Below are positions 19,998 to 28,922 of a DNA stretch of 57,852 nt, in pieces (position 1 is the stretch's first letter; every line of letters starts with the position of its first letter). Source of the stretch: Prochlorococcus sp. AG-670-N10. GTDB taxonomy: Bacteria > Cyanobacteriota > Cyanobacteriia > PCC-6307 > Cyanobiaceae. The stretch is from the NCBI GenBank assembly GCA_003209065.1, contig QCSX01000009.1:1-57852 (forward strand), in the 5' to 3' direction. The notes under the pieces are model-generated. The model saw nothing but the letters and a program-made list of their open reading frames with translations. It did no database searches and was not told where the DNA came from. The position numbers and the translations under genes were made by a program.

Positions 19998-20966
19998 CTA
20001 TTTTTGTTTTAGCACCGCTTTTATGTTTCTTTTCCACATCCAGGGTTTAATTCTATTTAATGTAGTTCCTTGAAGATTTTCCTTCCATTTTTTTTCATCC
20101 CAACTTAATGATTCAACATTAAGATTTTGAATCCACGTTTTTGGAGCGGCTTCAACATTTTTATTGAAAGGAACTTTTTTATTCCACGGACATACATCTT
20201 GACAAATATCGCAGCCAGCAATCCATCCATTTAAATTTTTTTCAATGTATTCTGGAAAAGTCTGATTTCGATTTTCAATAGTATGATAGGCAATACATAA
20301 ATCAGAATTTATAACAAAAGGTTCTGTAATAGCATTTGTTGGACATTTTTCAATACATTTTTCACATTTTCCGCAAAGAGATTGAGAAGAATTGTCAGGT
20401 GTAAAATCTTTAGTAAGAATTAGAAAACCCAATGTTAACCATGATCCGTATTCACTATTAATAATATTACTATTTTTTCCTATCCAACCTAGACCTGCTT
20501 CTTCTGCCCATGCTTTTTCTAAAAGTGGAGATGTGTCAACACAAATTCTCCACTTGCAATCTGGAATTTCATTATTAATCCATTTGCCTACATTTTTTAA
20601 CTTTTTATTAATAACTTTATGATAATCTTCTCCTTGTCCAAATTTTCCAATTTTTAAATTTGTTTTTTCTTTTTGTTTTTCACTTAAATAATTAAAACCA
20701 ACAGTTAAAACACTTTTTGCTCCTTTCAACAAAGACTCTATATTTTTTCTTTTTTCAGCTTCCATCCATTTCATTTCGCTATGGTAATTTTCTGCCAACC
20801 ATCTTTCTAATGCTTTAGTTCTTAGTTGTAAACGTGAACTACCTGGTATCGATGCTATCGCTGAGACAGCAAAACCCTCAGAAATTGCTCGTTTTTTTAG
20901 CTTATAACTTAATTCTTCTTTATTCTGAATGATTTCCGTCATTACTACATTATGATTTAAATTCAA
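19998..20966 (-). CDS. queG: epoxyqueuosine reductase
   Basis: QueG reduces epoxyqueuosine to queuosine at position 34 of GUN-anticodon tRNAs, using cobalamin and two 4Fe-4S clusters. The ferredoxin-like cysteine sets are visible as CGKCEKCIEKCPTNAI and CDICQDVCPWNKK, and the cobalamin domain includes KSVLTVGFNYL and the GWIGKNSNIINSEYGSWL stretch. Length 322 fits the family without the HEAT extension. An internal ATG at 20942 (MTEIIQNKEEL) is an alternative start. The DUF502 gene is divergent, 122 bases upstream. cbiD in the same window shows that this cell makes corrinoids, in line with QueG's cofactor. Confidence 0.93.
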   Translation of the reverse strand: MNLNHNVVMTEIIQNKEELSYKLKKRAISEGFAVSAIASIPGSSRLQLRTKALERWLAENYHSEMKWMEAEKRKNIESLLKGAKSVLTVGFNYLSEKQKEKTNLKIGKFGQGEDYHKVINKKLKNVGKWINNEIPDCKWRICVDTSPLLEKAWAEEAGLGWIGKNSNIINSEYGSWLTLGFLILTKDFTPDNSSQSLCGKCEKCIEKCPTNAITEPFVINSDLCIAYHTIENRNQTFPEYIEKNLNGWIAGCDICQDVCPWNKKVPFNKNVEAAPKTWIQNLNVESLSWDEKKWKENLQGTTLNRIKPWMWKRNIKAVLKQK

Positions 20967-21088
20967 AAAAAATGTTATTATTACGTGAGAAATAAATAAA
21001 TTATTTAAATTTTTTAAAAATAAACATATCTTTATTAAGTAAAACTAGTTACATTATTAGTAAATGAGTAAAATTAGGAACTTTAATT

Positions 21089-21817
21089 TTGGTTGAATCT
21101 ACTCAAAGTCAAGATTCGAACCTAGGAACTAGGCTCCAACAAGATTTAAAAAATGATCTTATTGCGGGATTGTTAGTAGTCATACCATTGGCAACTACTA
21201 TCTGGTTATCTTCTATAGTTAGTAAATTTGTTCTTACATTAGTCACTTCAGTACCTAAACAACTAAATCCATTCATCACATTAAATCCTTTATTACAAGA
21301 TTTAATTAATTTAACTTTAGGTTTAACAGTACCTTTATTAGCAATTTTGCTAATCGGTTTAATGGCTAGAAATTTTGTAGGTAGATGGTTATTAGAATTT
21401 GGAGAGGGTACTTTATCAAAGATTCCAGTCGCAGGAGCAGTTTATAAAACTCTTAAACAATTACTTGAAACTTTTTTAAGTAATAAATCTAATCGATTTA
21501 GAAGAGTTGTTCTAGTAGAGTACCCGCGAGAGGGATTATTTAGTGTTGGTTTTGTTACTGGGGATGTTGGTCCATCACTGCAATCAGAATTAGATGAGAA
21601 ATTATTAAGTGTTTTTATACCTACTGCGCCTAACCCAACGACTGGATGGTATACATTAGTTCCTGAAGTTTCTGTTAAAGATCTAGATATTTCTGTGGAA
21701 GATGCCTTTAGAACAATTATTTCTGTAGGTATTGTTAATCCAGATGAAAAAGATAATTCTACAAATCCAACTTTCTCAAAATTATTTTCTCAACTAAGAG
21801 CTTCTTCAAATACTTAA
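21089..21817 (+). CDS. DUF502 family membrane protein
   Basis: This 242-residue protein starts with TTG. It has two strong hydrophobic segments, about residues 25-50 (LIAGLLVVIPLATTIWLSSI) and 70-95 (TLGLTVPLLAILLIGLMARN), then a soluble C-terminal domain with VVLVEYPREGLFSVGFVTGD and FIPTAPNPTTGWYTLVPE. These are the hallmarks of the DUF502 family, found across cyanobacteria and plants (the plant relatives are the LIKE-COV proteins). The role is unknown. The next gene, nusB, begins 12 bases after its stop, followed by ftsY, so it heads a small operon. Confidence 0.88.
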   Translation: MVESTQSQDSNLGTRLQQDLKNDLIAGLLVVIPLATTIWLSSIVSKFVLTLVTSVPKQLNPFITLNPLLQDLINLTLGLTVPLLAILLIGLMARNFVGRWLLEFGEGTLSKIPVAGAVYKTLKQLLETFLSNKSNRFRRVVLVEYPREGLFSVGFVTGDVGPSLQSELDEKLLSVFIPTAPNPTTGWYTLVPEVSVKDLDISVEDAFRTIISVGIVNPDEKDNSTNPTFSKLFSQLRASSNT

Positions 21818-21829
21818 TCTATTTAATTG

Positions 21830-22456
21830 ATGCATAATAGATCGCTATCTCGAGAACTATCTTTACTTTCGTTAGGTTTAATCAAAGACAAAGGAAATTT
21901 AGAATTAAATAAATATCAAATCGAAGAAATTTTTGAATCAGCTTTAGATTCCTTAATTAATCATTGTAGAGAAGAATTAGATGTTTGTGAAACAGATTTA
22001 GAGATTGCATCGCAAAATCTTTTAGACAGTGAATTAAAGGAGGACACTGATTCTTCTTTTGCAAATGTTCGTGATGAACTTAAAAAAGCTTTACATAAAA
22101 TTGAATCTGTAATGAATTCACTTTCAGTTACTTTAGATTTTCCAAAATTGGTTGTTTTAAGTAATCAAAACGATATCAGAGAAGATGTAAATCATAGAAT
22201 TTCAAGCATAATTAATAATCTACAAACAATTGATTCTAAAATTGATGAGGTAATGGATGGATGGAGATTAAAAAGATTGCCTAGAATCGATCGTGATATT
22301 TTACGTCTCGCTTATGTTGATATTCATTTTTTTGATACTCCAATAGCCGTAGCATGCGATGAGGCTGTAAATTTAGCGAATAAATATTGTGATACACAAG
22401 GTAGAAAAATGATTAATGGGGTTTTAAGGAGATTGCAAAGAGTAAAGGTGAAATAA
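21830..22456 (+). CDS. nusB: transcription antitermination factor NusB
   Basis: NusB with NusE binds boxA RNA and supports antitermination of rRNA operons. I take the ATG at 21830 (MHNRSLSRELSLLSL); a TTG at 21827 is directly before it. At 208 residues it is longer than E. coli NusB because of an acidic central insertion (residues about 45-110), which is normal for cyanobacterial forms. The C-terminal half shows the family core: WRLKRLPRIDRDILRLAYVDI, DTPIAVACDEAVNLANKY and GRKMINGVLRRLQR. It lies between the DUF502 gene and ftsY. Confidence 0.92.
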   Translation: MHNRSLSRELSLLSLGLIKDKGNLELNKYQIEEIFESALDSLINHCREELDVCETDLEIASQNLLDSELKEDTDSSFANVRDELKKALHKIESVMNSLSVTLDFPKLVVLSNQNDIREDVNHRISSIINNLQTIDSKIDEVMDGWRLKRLPRIDRDILRLAYVDIHFFDTPIAVACDEAVNLANKYCDTQGRKMINGVLRRLQRVKVK

Positions 22457-22515
22457 TTATTTGATATAAATCAATAATTTTTTATAATTAAATCAAATTC
22501 GATCTAAAAAATATT

Positions 22516-23790
22516 ATGACTAATAATGAATCTGATAATGCTCGTGAATGGGCTTCTCAAGCCTACGCTTTACTGAAAGAAAAACAAGAAAAAATAAAAC
22601 AAGAAAAAATAAAAGAAGAAAAAATAAAAGAAGAAAAAATAAAAGAAGAAAAAATAAAAGAAGAACAAATAAAGGATGAACAAATAAAAGAAGAACAAAT
22701 AAAAGAAGAACAAATAAAAGAAGAAGTTTATAAGAAGGATTTTTCTAATGTTAGATATGAAACCGAAGCTAAATTAGGAGAATTCGATGATGAATTCACT
22801 TGGTCAGCAATGGTTTTGGCTGCGCAAGGTAAGAAAGTAAATGAAATATCAATAGACGAAATAGATTGGTTAAGTAAATTGAGAAAAGGATTAGAAGAAA
22901 CCAGAAAAGGTTTCGTCACAGAATTATTAGATAAATTAGGAGATGATCCTCTTACTCCAGAATCTTTAGATGATTTAGAAACTTTATTAATAAGAGCTGA
23001 CGTTGGTATTGATTCCACAGATAAGGTGATTGATTCTCTTAGGAAAAAATTAAATGAAGAAGTTGTTGGAGGAGAAGAAGGGATAAAGTTTTTAAAAGAT
23101 GAATTGCGAGCAATTATTGACAAACCTATAAAAAATTCGGGAACCAATATTCTTATTCCACAAAAAGGTAAATTAAATGTTTGGTTGATAGTTGGAGTGA
23201 ATGGAGTTGGTAAAACTACAACTTTGGGTAAACTTGCTTATTTATCATCAAAAAGTAATTATAAAACTTTAATAGCAGCCGCAGATACTTTTAGAGCAGC
23301 TGCAGTAGAGCAATTACAGGTATGGGGTGATAGAAGTAAGGTTGAGGTTATCTCTAATCAATCGAAGAACGCAGATCCGGCAGCAGTGGTTTTTGATGCT
23401 ATTAATGCAGCAAATAAACGTAATAGTGATTTATTACTTGTTGATACTGCAGGAAGGTTGCAAACTAAAAATAATCTTATGGATGAATTATCAAAAATCA
23501 AAAGAATTATTGATAAAAAAGTTCCTGATGCAATTATTGAATCATTATTAGTTTTAGATGCAAGCCAAGGACAAAATGGATTAAAGCAAGCAAAAAGTTT
23601 TGCAAAATCTGCAAATTTAAGTGGTGCAATTATTACTAAATTAGATGGTACCTCAAGAGGTGGAGTTTCTTTGGCAGTTTCTGCAGAAGTTAACTTGCCA
23701 ATAAGATTTATTGGAGCTGGAGAGGGTGTAAAAGATTTGAGACCTTTTAATAGTTTTGAGTTTGTTGAGGCTCTGTTAGCGGATAGATAA
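22516..23790 (+). CDS. ftsY: signal recognition particle receptor FtsY
   Basis: FtsY is the SRP-receptor GTPase that docks ribosome-nascent-chain complexes at the membrane. The C-terminal NG domain is complete: GVNGVGKTTTLGKLAYL (P loop), DTFRAAAVEQLQVW, LLVDTAGRLQT, TKLDGTSRGG and GAGEGVKDLRPF. The N-terminal A region is highly charged and holds nine tandem five-residue units (KIKEE/QIKEE type) at residues about 26-70, encoded by a 15-bp DNA repeat at 22591-22725. Such acidic, lysine-rich A domains may bind lipids; repeat number could vary between strains. It ends the DUF502-nusB-ftsY run. Confidence 0.96.
   Translation: MTNNESDNAREWASQAYALLKEKQEKIKQEKIKEEKIKEEKIKEEKIKEEQIKDEQIKEEQIKEEQIKEEVYKKDFSNVRYETEAKLGEFDDEFTWSAMVLAAQGKKVNEISIDEIDWLSKLRKGLEETRKGFVTELLDKLGDDPLTPESLDDLETLLIRADVGIDSTDKVIDSLRKKLNEEVVGGEEGIKFLKDELRAIIDKPIKNSGTNILIPQKGKLNVWLIVGVNGVGKTTTLGKLAYLSSKSNYKTLIAAADTFRAAAVEQLQVWGDRSKVEVISNQSKNADPAAVVFDAINAANKRNSDLLLVDTAGRLQTKNNLMDELSKIKRIIDKKVPDAIIESLLVLDASQGQNGLKQAKSFAKSANLSGAIITKLDGTSRGGVSLAVSAEVNLPIRFIGAGEGVKDLRPFNSFEFVEALLADR
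22591..22725 (+). repeat. 15-bp tandem repeat inside ftsY (9 units)
   Basis: Nine in-frame units of about 15 bases encode KIKQE, four KIKEE, QIKDE and three QIKEE. The units are nearly identical at DNA level, so slippage could change the copy number without breaking the frame. Confidence 0.9.
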
Positions 23791-23858
23791 AAATTTAATT
23801 AATTCTTTTTTAAAAATCAATTTTAAGTGTTAAAACATACTTATGTATTTAACTTATT

Positions 23859-25202
23859 TTGTCTAATAATCAAAAAGAAAAATTAGTGTCTAATGATTTA
23901 ATTCAACAATTTTTAGAAGAGGATAATAAATTGTCAATTAATAAAAATGATAAGTTTGTAGAAATAGCTTCTTCATTAGCTTATTATTTAAAATCTTTTT
24001 CTAATATTAAAAGATTTTTAGAATATGTATCTTTAATTTTAAAACATATTTTCAATCAACAATTAACCTTAATTATTCCTTTTAATGAAAAGGGAGGAAT
24101 ATGGAAAGAAAATATCAAGTTTTCTGGAGAGACAAAAAATTTTAAAATGGATGTTGAAGTTAAAAATTATTTAAAAAACTTTAATTTTTCAAAAAACTGC
24201 AGACTAAAAGAAATTAATTTTTTTGAGGAAGTTTTAAATAATAAATTTAAAGAATATGTAATTAAATCACACAAAATTTTATCACGAGGAAAATGTAGGG
24301 GATTTGTATATACCTTTAATCATGAAATTTCTAATGACTCTCAAATCAATGAACGAAATTTAAATTTTATTATTAGTTGTTTGGCTGTTGGTTTAGAAAA
24401 CCATTGGTTAATTAAAACAAAAAAAAAGCATGAAAATGTGGATAGAGAAATTTCTATTGGAGCAGAAATTCAATCGCAACTTTTACCTGATTTTTGTCCA
24501 GTTATTTTTGGAGTGGATTTAGCTGCTCACTGTAGACCAGCCCTTCAATTAGGAGGTGATTATTATGATTTTATGTCTTTAAAAACAAATATTTCTGAAA
24601 AGAGACGGGAGAAGGCAAGATGGGCTTTAGTTATTGGTGATGTCATGGGTAAGGGTATTCCTGCAGGACTTTTGATGACTATGTTAAGAGGAATGCTAAG
24701 AGCAGAGGTTTTGACTGGGTTGCCTCCAGATAGAATATTGCATGATTTAAATCAGTTAGCTATTTATGACTTAGATCAATCTCATAGATTTGTAACTTTA
24801 TTTTATTCAGATTATGACCCCAGAACCAAAAAATTAAGGTACGCAAATGCTGCACATAATCCGCCTCTGCTTTGGAAAAGTTCTGAGCAAAAAATTGTAA
24901 AGTTAGACTCAGAAGGCTTTGTTCTTGGTTTACAAAATGATGCTGAATATCAATGTGGTCAAATTCAACTTAATAAAAATGACGCAATTCTTTATTACAC
25001 TGATGGAGTAATTGATACTTCTAATGCTTTAGGGGAAAGATTTGATGAAGAACGACTAATTAAATCTTTTTCCAAATTATGTAAGCAATCTCTTAAATCT
25101 AAAGAAATTTTAAATAAGATTTTCAAAACTTTAGATGAGTTTACTGGTAAAAATAGACAATTAGAAGATGATGCTTCAATAGTAGTCTTTCAGTTAGATT
25201 AG
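23859..25202 (+). CDS. PP2C-type (RsbU/SpoIIE-like) serine phosphatase
   Basis: This 447-residue protein starts with TTG. The C-terminal half is a SpoIIE/RsbU-type PP2C phosphatase: EIQSQLLPDF, LGGDYYDFM (metal aspartates), ALVIGDVMGKGIPAGLLM and DAILYYTDGVIDTSNALGERFDEERL. The N-terminal half (residues about 1-185) may be a degenerate GAF-like sensor but carries no clear motif. These phosphatases usually act on anti-sigma antagonists or other phospho-serine switches, which suggests a partner-switching role in stress or sigma control. No partner kinase or STAS gene is adjacent. It lies between ftsY and argH with its own upstream gap. Confidence 0.88.
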   Translation: MSNNQKEKLVSNDLIQQFLEEDNKLSINKNDKFVEIASSLAYYLKSFSNIKRFLEYVSLILKHIFNQQLTLIIPFNEKGGIWKENIKFSGETKNFKMDVEVKNYLKNFNFSKNCRLKEINFFEEVLNNKFKEYVIKSHKILSRGKCRGFVYTFNHEISNDSQINERNLNFIISCLAVGLENHWLIKTKKKHENVDREISIGAEIQSQLLPDFCPVIFGVDLAAHCRPALQLGGDYYDFMSLKTNISEKRREKARWALVIGDVMGKGIPAGLLMTMLRGMLRAEVLTGLPPDRILHDLNQLAIYDLDQSHRFVTLFYSDYDPRTKKLRYANAAHNPPLLWKSSEQKIVKLDSEGFVLGLQNDAEYQCGQIQLNKNDAILYYTDGVIDTSNALGERFDEERLIKSFSKLCKQSLKSKEILNKIFKTLDEFTGKNRQLEDDASIVVFQLD

Positions 25203-25262
25203 ATTTTTTGTCACATATATAAAACAATGCTTTATTAGAAGTAACTAAAGTTTTTGATTAAA

Positions 25263-26642
25263 ATGTCCAAAGTTTGGAGTAATAGGTTTGATAGTAGTTT
25301 AAATCCTTTTATTGAAGAGTTTAATGCCTCAATTAATTTTGACAAGACACTATTTTTTGAAGATATAGATTGTTCTATTGCACATGCAAAAATGCTTGGT
25401 AAAACAAAAGTTTTGTCCACTTATGAGTCGCAAAAGATTATTGAGGGTTTAGAGACTATAAAACAAGACTTTATTAAAGGTAAATTTTCTCCTTCAGCTC
25501 CATCTGAGGATATTCATTATTTTATTGAAGAAAAACTAATTAATTTAATAGGTGAAACTGGTAAAAAATTACATACTGGTAGAAGTAGAAACGATCAAGT
25601 AGGAACAGATATCAGATTATGGCTTAGAAAAAAAATTGATACTATCGATACTCAATTAGCTGAATTGCAAAACTCTTTATTTTCGATCGCAGAATCTAAT
25701 ATCTACACCTTGATTCCTGGTTATACTCATATGCAAAGAGCACAACCATTATCCTTGGCTCATCACTTCTTAGCATATCTTGAAATGTTTCAAAGAGATC
25801 GTGAAAGGCTTGGAGAAGTTAGGGCTAGGGTGAACATTTCGCCCTTAGGTGCAGCTGCTTTAGCAGGCACAAAAATAAAAATAGATAGATACTTTACAGC
25901 GGAAGAACTAGGATTTGAAAAGATCTATAAAAATAGTATTGATGCAGTAAGTGACAGAGATTTTTGTATTGAATTTGTTTCAACTTCAGCTTTAATAATG
26001 TCCCATTTAAGTAGAATCTCAGAAGAAATAATTTTGTGGGTTACAGACGAATTTTCTTTTGCAAAATTAACTGATAAGTGTGCTACGGGGAGTAGTTTGA
26101 TGCCTCAGAAAAAAAATCCAGATGTTCCAGAATTAATAAGAGGTAAAACTGGTCGAGTTTATGGCAATTTGCATGCATTATTAACTATCATAAAAGGTGT
26201 ACCACTGTCTTATAATAAGGATTTTCAAGAAGATAAAGAGCCAATTTTTGATACAGTAGATACTATTTCTTCATGCTTAAAAGCTATGACAATTTTACTC
26301 GACGAAGGAATAGAGTTTAATGTTGAAAACTTGATGGACTCTGTAAATAATGATTTTTCTAATGCAACTGATTTGGCAGATTATTTAGTAACTAAGGAGG
26401 TTCCTTTCAGAAGGGCTTATCAAATAGTCGGAGATATTGTGAAGTATTGCTTAACAAAAGATATATTATTTAAAGATCTAAACTTATCAGAATTTCAAAA
26501 TTTTCACGACGAATTCAAAGAGGATATTTTTGAAAATCTCAATCCTATGAACGTAGTGAAGTCTAGAAATAGTTTAGGTGGTACAGGATTTGATCAAGTA
26601 AAAATAGAGTTAAATAATTGGAAGAATAAATTATTCATCTAA
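25263..26642 (+). CDS. argH: argininosuccinate lyase
   Basis: ArgH splits argininosuccinate into arginine and fumarate, the last step of arginine synthesis. I take the ATG at 25263 (MSKVWSNRF), the usual N-terminus; an in-frame TTG at 25254 would add three residues. The 459 residues include [33 protein letters not shown] and the fumarase-superfamily signature [12 protein letters not shown] near residue 280. [13 protein letters not shown]-like and SLGGTG segments near the end complete the fold. A hairpin with a T run follows before the RNA-binding protein gene, so argH is probably transcribed alone or with a short tail. Confidence 0.97.
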   Translation: MSKVWSNRFDSSLNPFIEEFNASINFDKTLFFEDIDCSIAHAKMLGKTKVLSTYESQKIIEGLETIKQDFIKGKFSPSAPSEDIHYFIEEKLINLIGETGKKLHTGRSRNDQVGTDIRLWLRKKIDTIDTQLAELQNSLFSIAESNIYTLIPGYTHMQRAQPLSLAHHFLAYLEMFQRDRERLGEVRARVNISPLGAAALAGTKIKIDRYFTAEELGFEKIYKNSIDAVSDRDFCIEFVSTSALIMSHLSRISEEIILWVTDEFSFAKLTDKCATGSSLMPQKKNPDVPELIRGKTGRVYGNLHALLTIIKGVPLSYNKDFQEDKEPIFDTVDTISSCLKAMTILLDEGIEFNVENLMDSVNNDFSNATDLADYLVTKEVPFRRAYQIVGDIVKYCLTKDILFKDLNLSEFQNFHDEFKEDIFENLNPMNVVKSRNSLGGTGFDQVKIELNNWKNKLFI

Positions 26643-26704
26643 AACTCACTTAATTTTCTACAAGAAGGGATGTATTGAAGTAGAATAATGTAGTAATGTA
26701 TATG

Positions 26705-26725
26705 AACTACTATTTAGTAGTTTTT
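26705..26725 (+). terminator. hairpin with T run between argH and the RRM gene
   Basis: AACTACTA (26705-26712) and TAGTAGTT (26715-26722) are reverse complements, followed by further T residues. With a realistic 4-base loop the stem is about 7 bp. It may end argH transcripts or sit in the leader of the RRM gene, whose GTG start is 32 bases on. Confidence 0.5.
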
Positions 26726-26756
26726 ATCTTGGTTTTTATTTTAAGTTGAGTTTCAA

Positions 26757-27320
26757 GTGAGTATTTTTGTTGGCAATTTGCCTTTCCGCGCAGAGCGTGA
26801 AGACATCCTAGAGTTATTTACACCATTTGGTGAAGTTATGAATTGTTCTCTCCCTTTAGAGAGAGATACAGGTAGAAAAAGAGGGTTTGCTTTTGTCGAA
26901 ATGGCAGATGAAACGCTAGAGTCAACAGCCATTGATGGCCTTCAAGGAACTGAACTCATGGGAAGACCGTTAAGAATTAATAAAGCAGAGCCAAGAGGCG
27001 GTGGCGGCCAAAGAAGAGGCGGCGGCGGCGGTGGTAGAGGCGGTGGTTACGGCGGCGGTGGTAATGGCGGTGGTTACGGCGGTGGTGGTAATGGCGGCGG
27101 TTACGGCGGTGGCGGTAATGGCGGCGGTTACGGCGGCGGCGGTAATGGCGGCGGTTATTCTGAACCTGTTTCCTCTTTCGCTAATAAATCCTCTGGAGCT
27201 GAAGGTTGGGAAGATAGAAGTTATGGAAATTCTTCTGAGAATTCCGAATTTGAAAGTGCTAGGAGTAGAAGAAAAAGAAGCGTTGCAAGCAATTCTGAAA
27301 TCCCCCAAGAAGGTAATTAA
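26757..27320 (+). CDS. rbp: glycine-rich RRM RNA-binding protein
   Basis: This is a cyanobacterial Rbp-type protein of 187 residues, starting at GTG. One RRM fills residues 1-80: RNP2 is IFVGNLPF, and RNP1 is KRGFAFVEM near residue 42. The C-terminal part is glycine-rich with four exact nine-residue units YGGGGNGGG, preceded by an arginine-rich GGGGQRRGGGG stretch, then a serine-rich tail. Rbp proteins bind single-stranded RNA and are often cold- or stress-induced, and some help localise mRNA. The repeat DNA (27048-27155) is far more G+C-rich than its surroundings. The stop overlaps that of convergent dusA by four bases. Confidence 0.93.
   Translation: MSIFVGNLPFRAEREDILELFTPFGEVMNCSLPLERDTGRKRGFAFVEMADETLESTAIDGLQGTELMGRPLRINKAEPRGGGGQRRGGGGGGRGGGYGGGGNGGGYGGGGNGGGYGGGGNGGGYGGGGNGGGYSEPVSSFANKSSGAEGWEDRSYGNSSENSEFESARSRRKRSVASNSEIPQEGN
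27048..27155 (+). repeat. 27-bp tandem repeat in the RRM gene (4 units)
   Basis: Four 27-base units encode YGGGGNGGG. They differ only at synonymous third positions. The segment is G-rich on the plus strand and opens long shadow frames on both strands that are not genes. Confidence 0.9.
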
Positions 27321-28321
27321 TAACCCATTTTTTGGAGCTCTGAAGTAACTTTGATTAGATAATCAATACTTAATTCTTGTTTAATAGATCTGGAAGTAAT
27401 ATAATTTCTCCAAATTTTTGCGTTTGGTATACCTTCTACTAAATTTATAAGATGTTTACAGATATCCCAAGTTTTCCCTCCTTTTTCTAAATGATTTTCA
27501 ATATAAGGAATTAATGAAAGTATAATTCCGGAAGCACACTTGCTTGTAGTATTTTCCCCATAGATTTCTTGATCAATATTAGACCATCTTAAGGGATATT
27601 TATAAGCTGATCTTCCTACCATTACCCCATCTAATTCATTAAGTGCCTTTATGCATTGAGCAATATTTGTAAAACCTCCATTGATTTCTATGAGCAACTG
27701 AGGATTAGTTTCTTTTAATTTTTGAACTACATCATATCTGAGTTGTGGAATGGTTCTATTTTGTTTGGGATTAAGGCCTTTTAATATTGCTTTTCTTGCA
27801 TGAACTGTAAATCTGTCTGCCCCAGCATTTGCAACTTCCCTTACAAAACTATTTAATTTATCAAAACTATCTTCTTCATCTACTCCAATCCTATGTTTGA
27901 TAGTGACAGGTAAACTGCAATTATTCTTTAAGGATTCTATACATTTGGCGACTTTAGAAGGTTCTTTCATCAGAGAAGCACCAAAGTTTCCGGAACAAAC
28001 TCTTGGACTTGGACATCCTACATTGAAATTAATTTCATCATATCCCCAATCTTGAGCCATTTTTGCAGCCTCTTTAAGCATTTGAGGGTTATCTCCGCCA
28101 AATTGAATTGATAATGGGTGTTCTTCTTTGTTGAAGTTTAAAAATTTCTCTTTTTTATCGGTATAAATTAAACTTTGAACGACTATCATTTCAGTGTACA
28201 AAAGAGCTTTAGAGCTTATTTTTCTAATTATCATCCTAAAGTGCTTGTCTGTGCAATCCATCATTGGAGCAACACTTATTTTGTGTAAATTATTAATAGA
28301 ATGATTTGGATGGCTTTTCAT
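27317..28321 (-). CDS. dusA: tRNA-dihydrouridine synthase A
   Basis: DusA reduces uridines in the D-loop of tRNA with FMN and NADPH. The 334-residue protein starts with the Dus pattern VAPMMDCTDKHFRMIIRKIS. The catalytic cysteine lies in FNVGCPSPRV, followed by SGNFGASLMKEP typical of the DusA subgroup. VTIKHRIGVDEEDSFDKL and FTVHARKAILKGLNPKQNR (FMN phosphate and tRNA contacts) and VMVGRSAYKYP also fit. It is convergent with the RRM gene, sharing four bases at the stops, and divergent from msrB, 27 bases away. Confidence 0.95.
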   Translation of the reverse strand: MKSHPNHSINNLHKISVAPMMDCTDKHFRMIIRKISSKALLYTEMIVVQSLIYTDKKEKFLNFNKEEHPLSIQFGGDNPQMLKEAAKMAQDWGYDEINFNVGCPSPRVCSGNFGASLMKEPSKVAKCIESLKNNCSLPVTIKHRIGVDEEDSFDKLNSFVREVANAGADRFTVHARKAILKGLNPKQNRTIPQLRYDVVQKLKETNPQLLIEINGGFTNIAQCIKALNELDGVMVGRSAYKYPLRWSNIDQEIYGENTTSKCASGIILSLIPYIENHLEKGGKTWDICKHLINLVEGIPNAKIWRNYITSRSIKQELSIDYLIKVTSELQKMGY

Positions 28322-28348
28322 TAAATTCTATTCAAGATATTTGAAGAT

Positions 28349-28846
28349 ATGAATCAATTTTTATCCAGAAGATCCTTTATTTTAATCCCTACAATGTCAA
28401 TTTTGAAATTTATTTTTAATAAACCTAAGAAAGTATTAGCTTCATCTTCAGCGTCAGAAGAAGATTGGAATTTATCAAAAGAAGAGTGGAAAAATAAACT
28501 TAGTCCTGAATCTTATTATATTTTACGCGAGGAGGGAACTGAAAGAGCATTCAGTAGCCAATTAAATAATGAGAAAAGGAAAGGAATTTTTTACTGTGCA
28601 GGGTGCCAACAACCTCTTTTTACGTCCGATACTAAATTTGACAGTGGTACTGGGTGGCCTAGTTTTTGGGATCCAATTCAAGGTTCTGTAGAAACCAAGG
28701 TTGATTTTAAATTAATTGTTCCGAGAACAGAATATCATTGTTCTAGATGTGAAGGTCATCAAGGTCATGTTTTTAATGATGGTCCTTTACCTACAGGTAA
28801 ACGATATTGTAATAATGGTCTTGCTTTGAAGTTTATAGCCGAATAA
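28349..28846 (+). CDS. msrB: peptide-methionine (R)-S-oxide reductase with a twin-arginine leader
   Basis: MsrB repairs methionine-R-sulfoxide in oxidised proteins. The catalytic domain is complete: zinc cysteines CAGC and CSRC, the DSGTGWPSFWDPI stretch, HCSRCEGHQGHVFNDGP and the catalytic cysteine in RYCNNGLAL. The N-terminus has SRRSF at residues 6-10, a hydrophobic run ILIPTMSILKFIF and a following ASS region, which looks like a Tat leader or membrane anchor, so the enzyme may work outside the cytosol or in the thylakoid lumen. That location is inference. It is divergent from dusA; grpE starts 76 bases later after a small hairpin. Confidence 0.93.
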   Translation: MNQFLSRRSFILIPTMSILKFIFNKPKKVLASSSASEEDWNLSKEEWKNKLSPESYYILREEGTERAFSSQLNNEKRKGIFYCAGCQQPLFTSDTKFDSGTGWPSFWDPIQGSVETKVDFKLIVPRTEYHCSRCEGHQGHVFNDGPLPTGKRYCNNGLALKFIAE

Positions 28847-28854
28847 TTTATTAG

Positions 28855-28868
28855 TGCGGCCTTCCGCA
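28855..28868. terminator. small G+C hairpin after msrB
   Basis: TGCGG (28855-28859) and CCGCA (28864-28868) form a 5-bp stem with a four-base loop, followed by a T-rich stretch. It may be a weak terminator for msrB or a structure in the grpE leader. It is not a CIRCE element. Confidence 0.35.
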
Positions 28869-28922
28869 ACTTGTTTTGTGCGTCAATTTCATACACAATA
28901 GTTTTAACAAATTTTTAAAGTA

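Noticed and set aside
21105-21135. GATTCGAACC in the DUF502 gene, like a reversed tRNA T-loop
   Set aside because: The flanks do not form a T-stem or a cloverleaf, and the bases encode the normal N-terminus of the protein.
22591-22725. Regular 15-bp repeat as a CRISPR array
   Set aside because: The units are contiguous without spacers and are translated in frame within ftsY.
26970-27348. Long Ala/Thr-rich or Ala/Val-rich ORFs on both strands over the RRM gene
   Set aside because: They are frame shadows of the glycine-codon repeat. The RRM frame has clear RNP motifs.
28855-28868. Hairpin before grpE as a CIRCE/HrcA site
   Set aside because: The sequence does not match TTAGCACTC-N9-GAGTGCTAA; it is only a short G+C stem.
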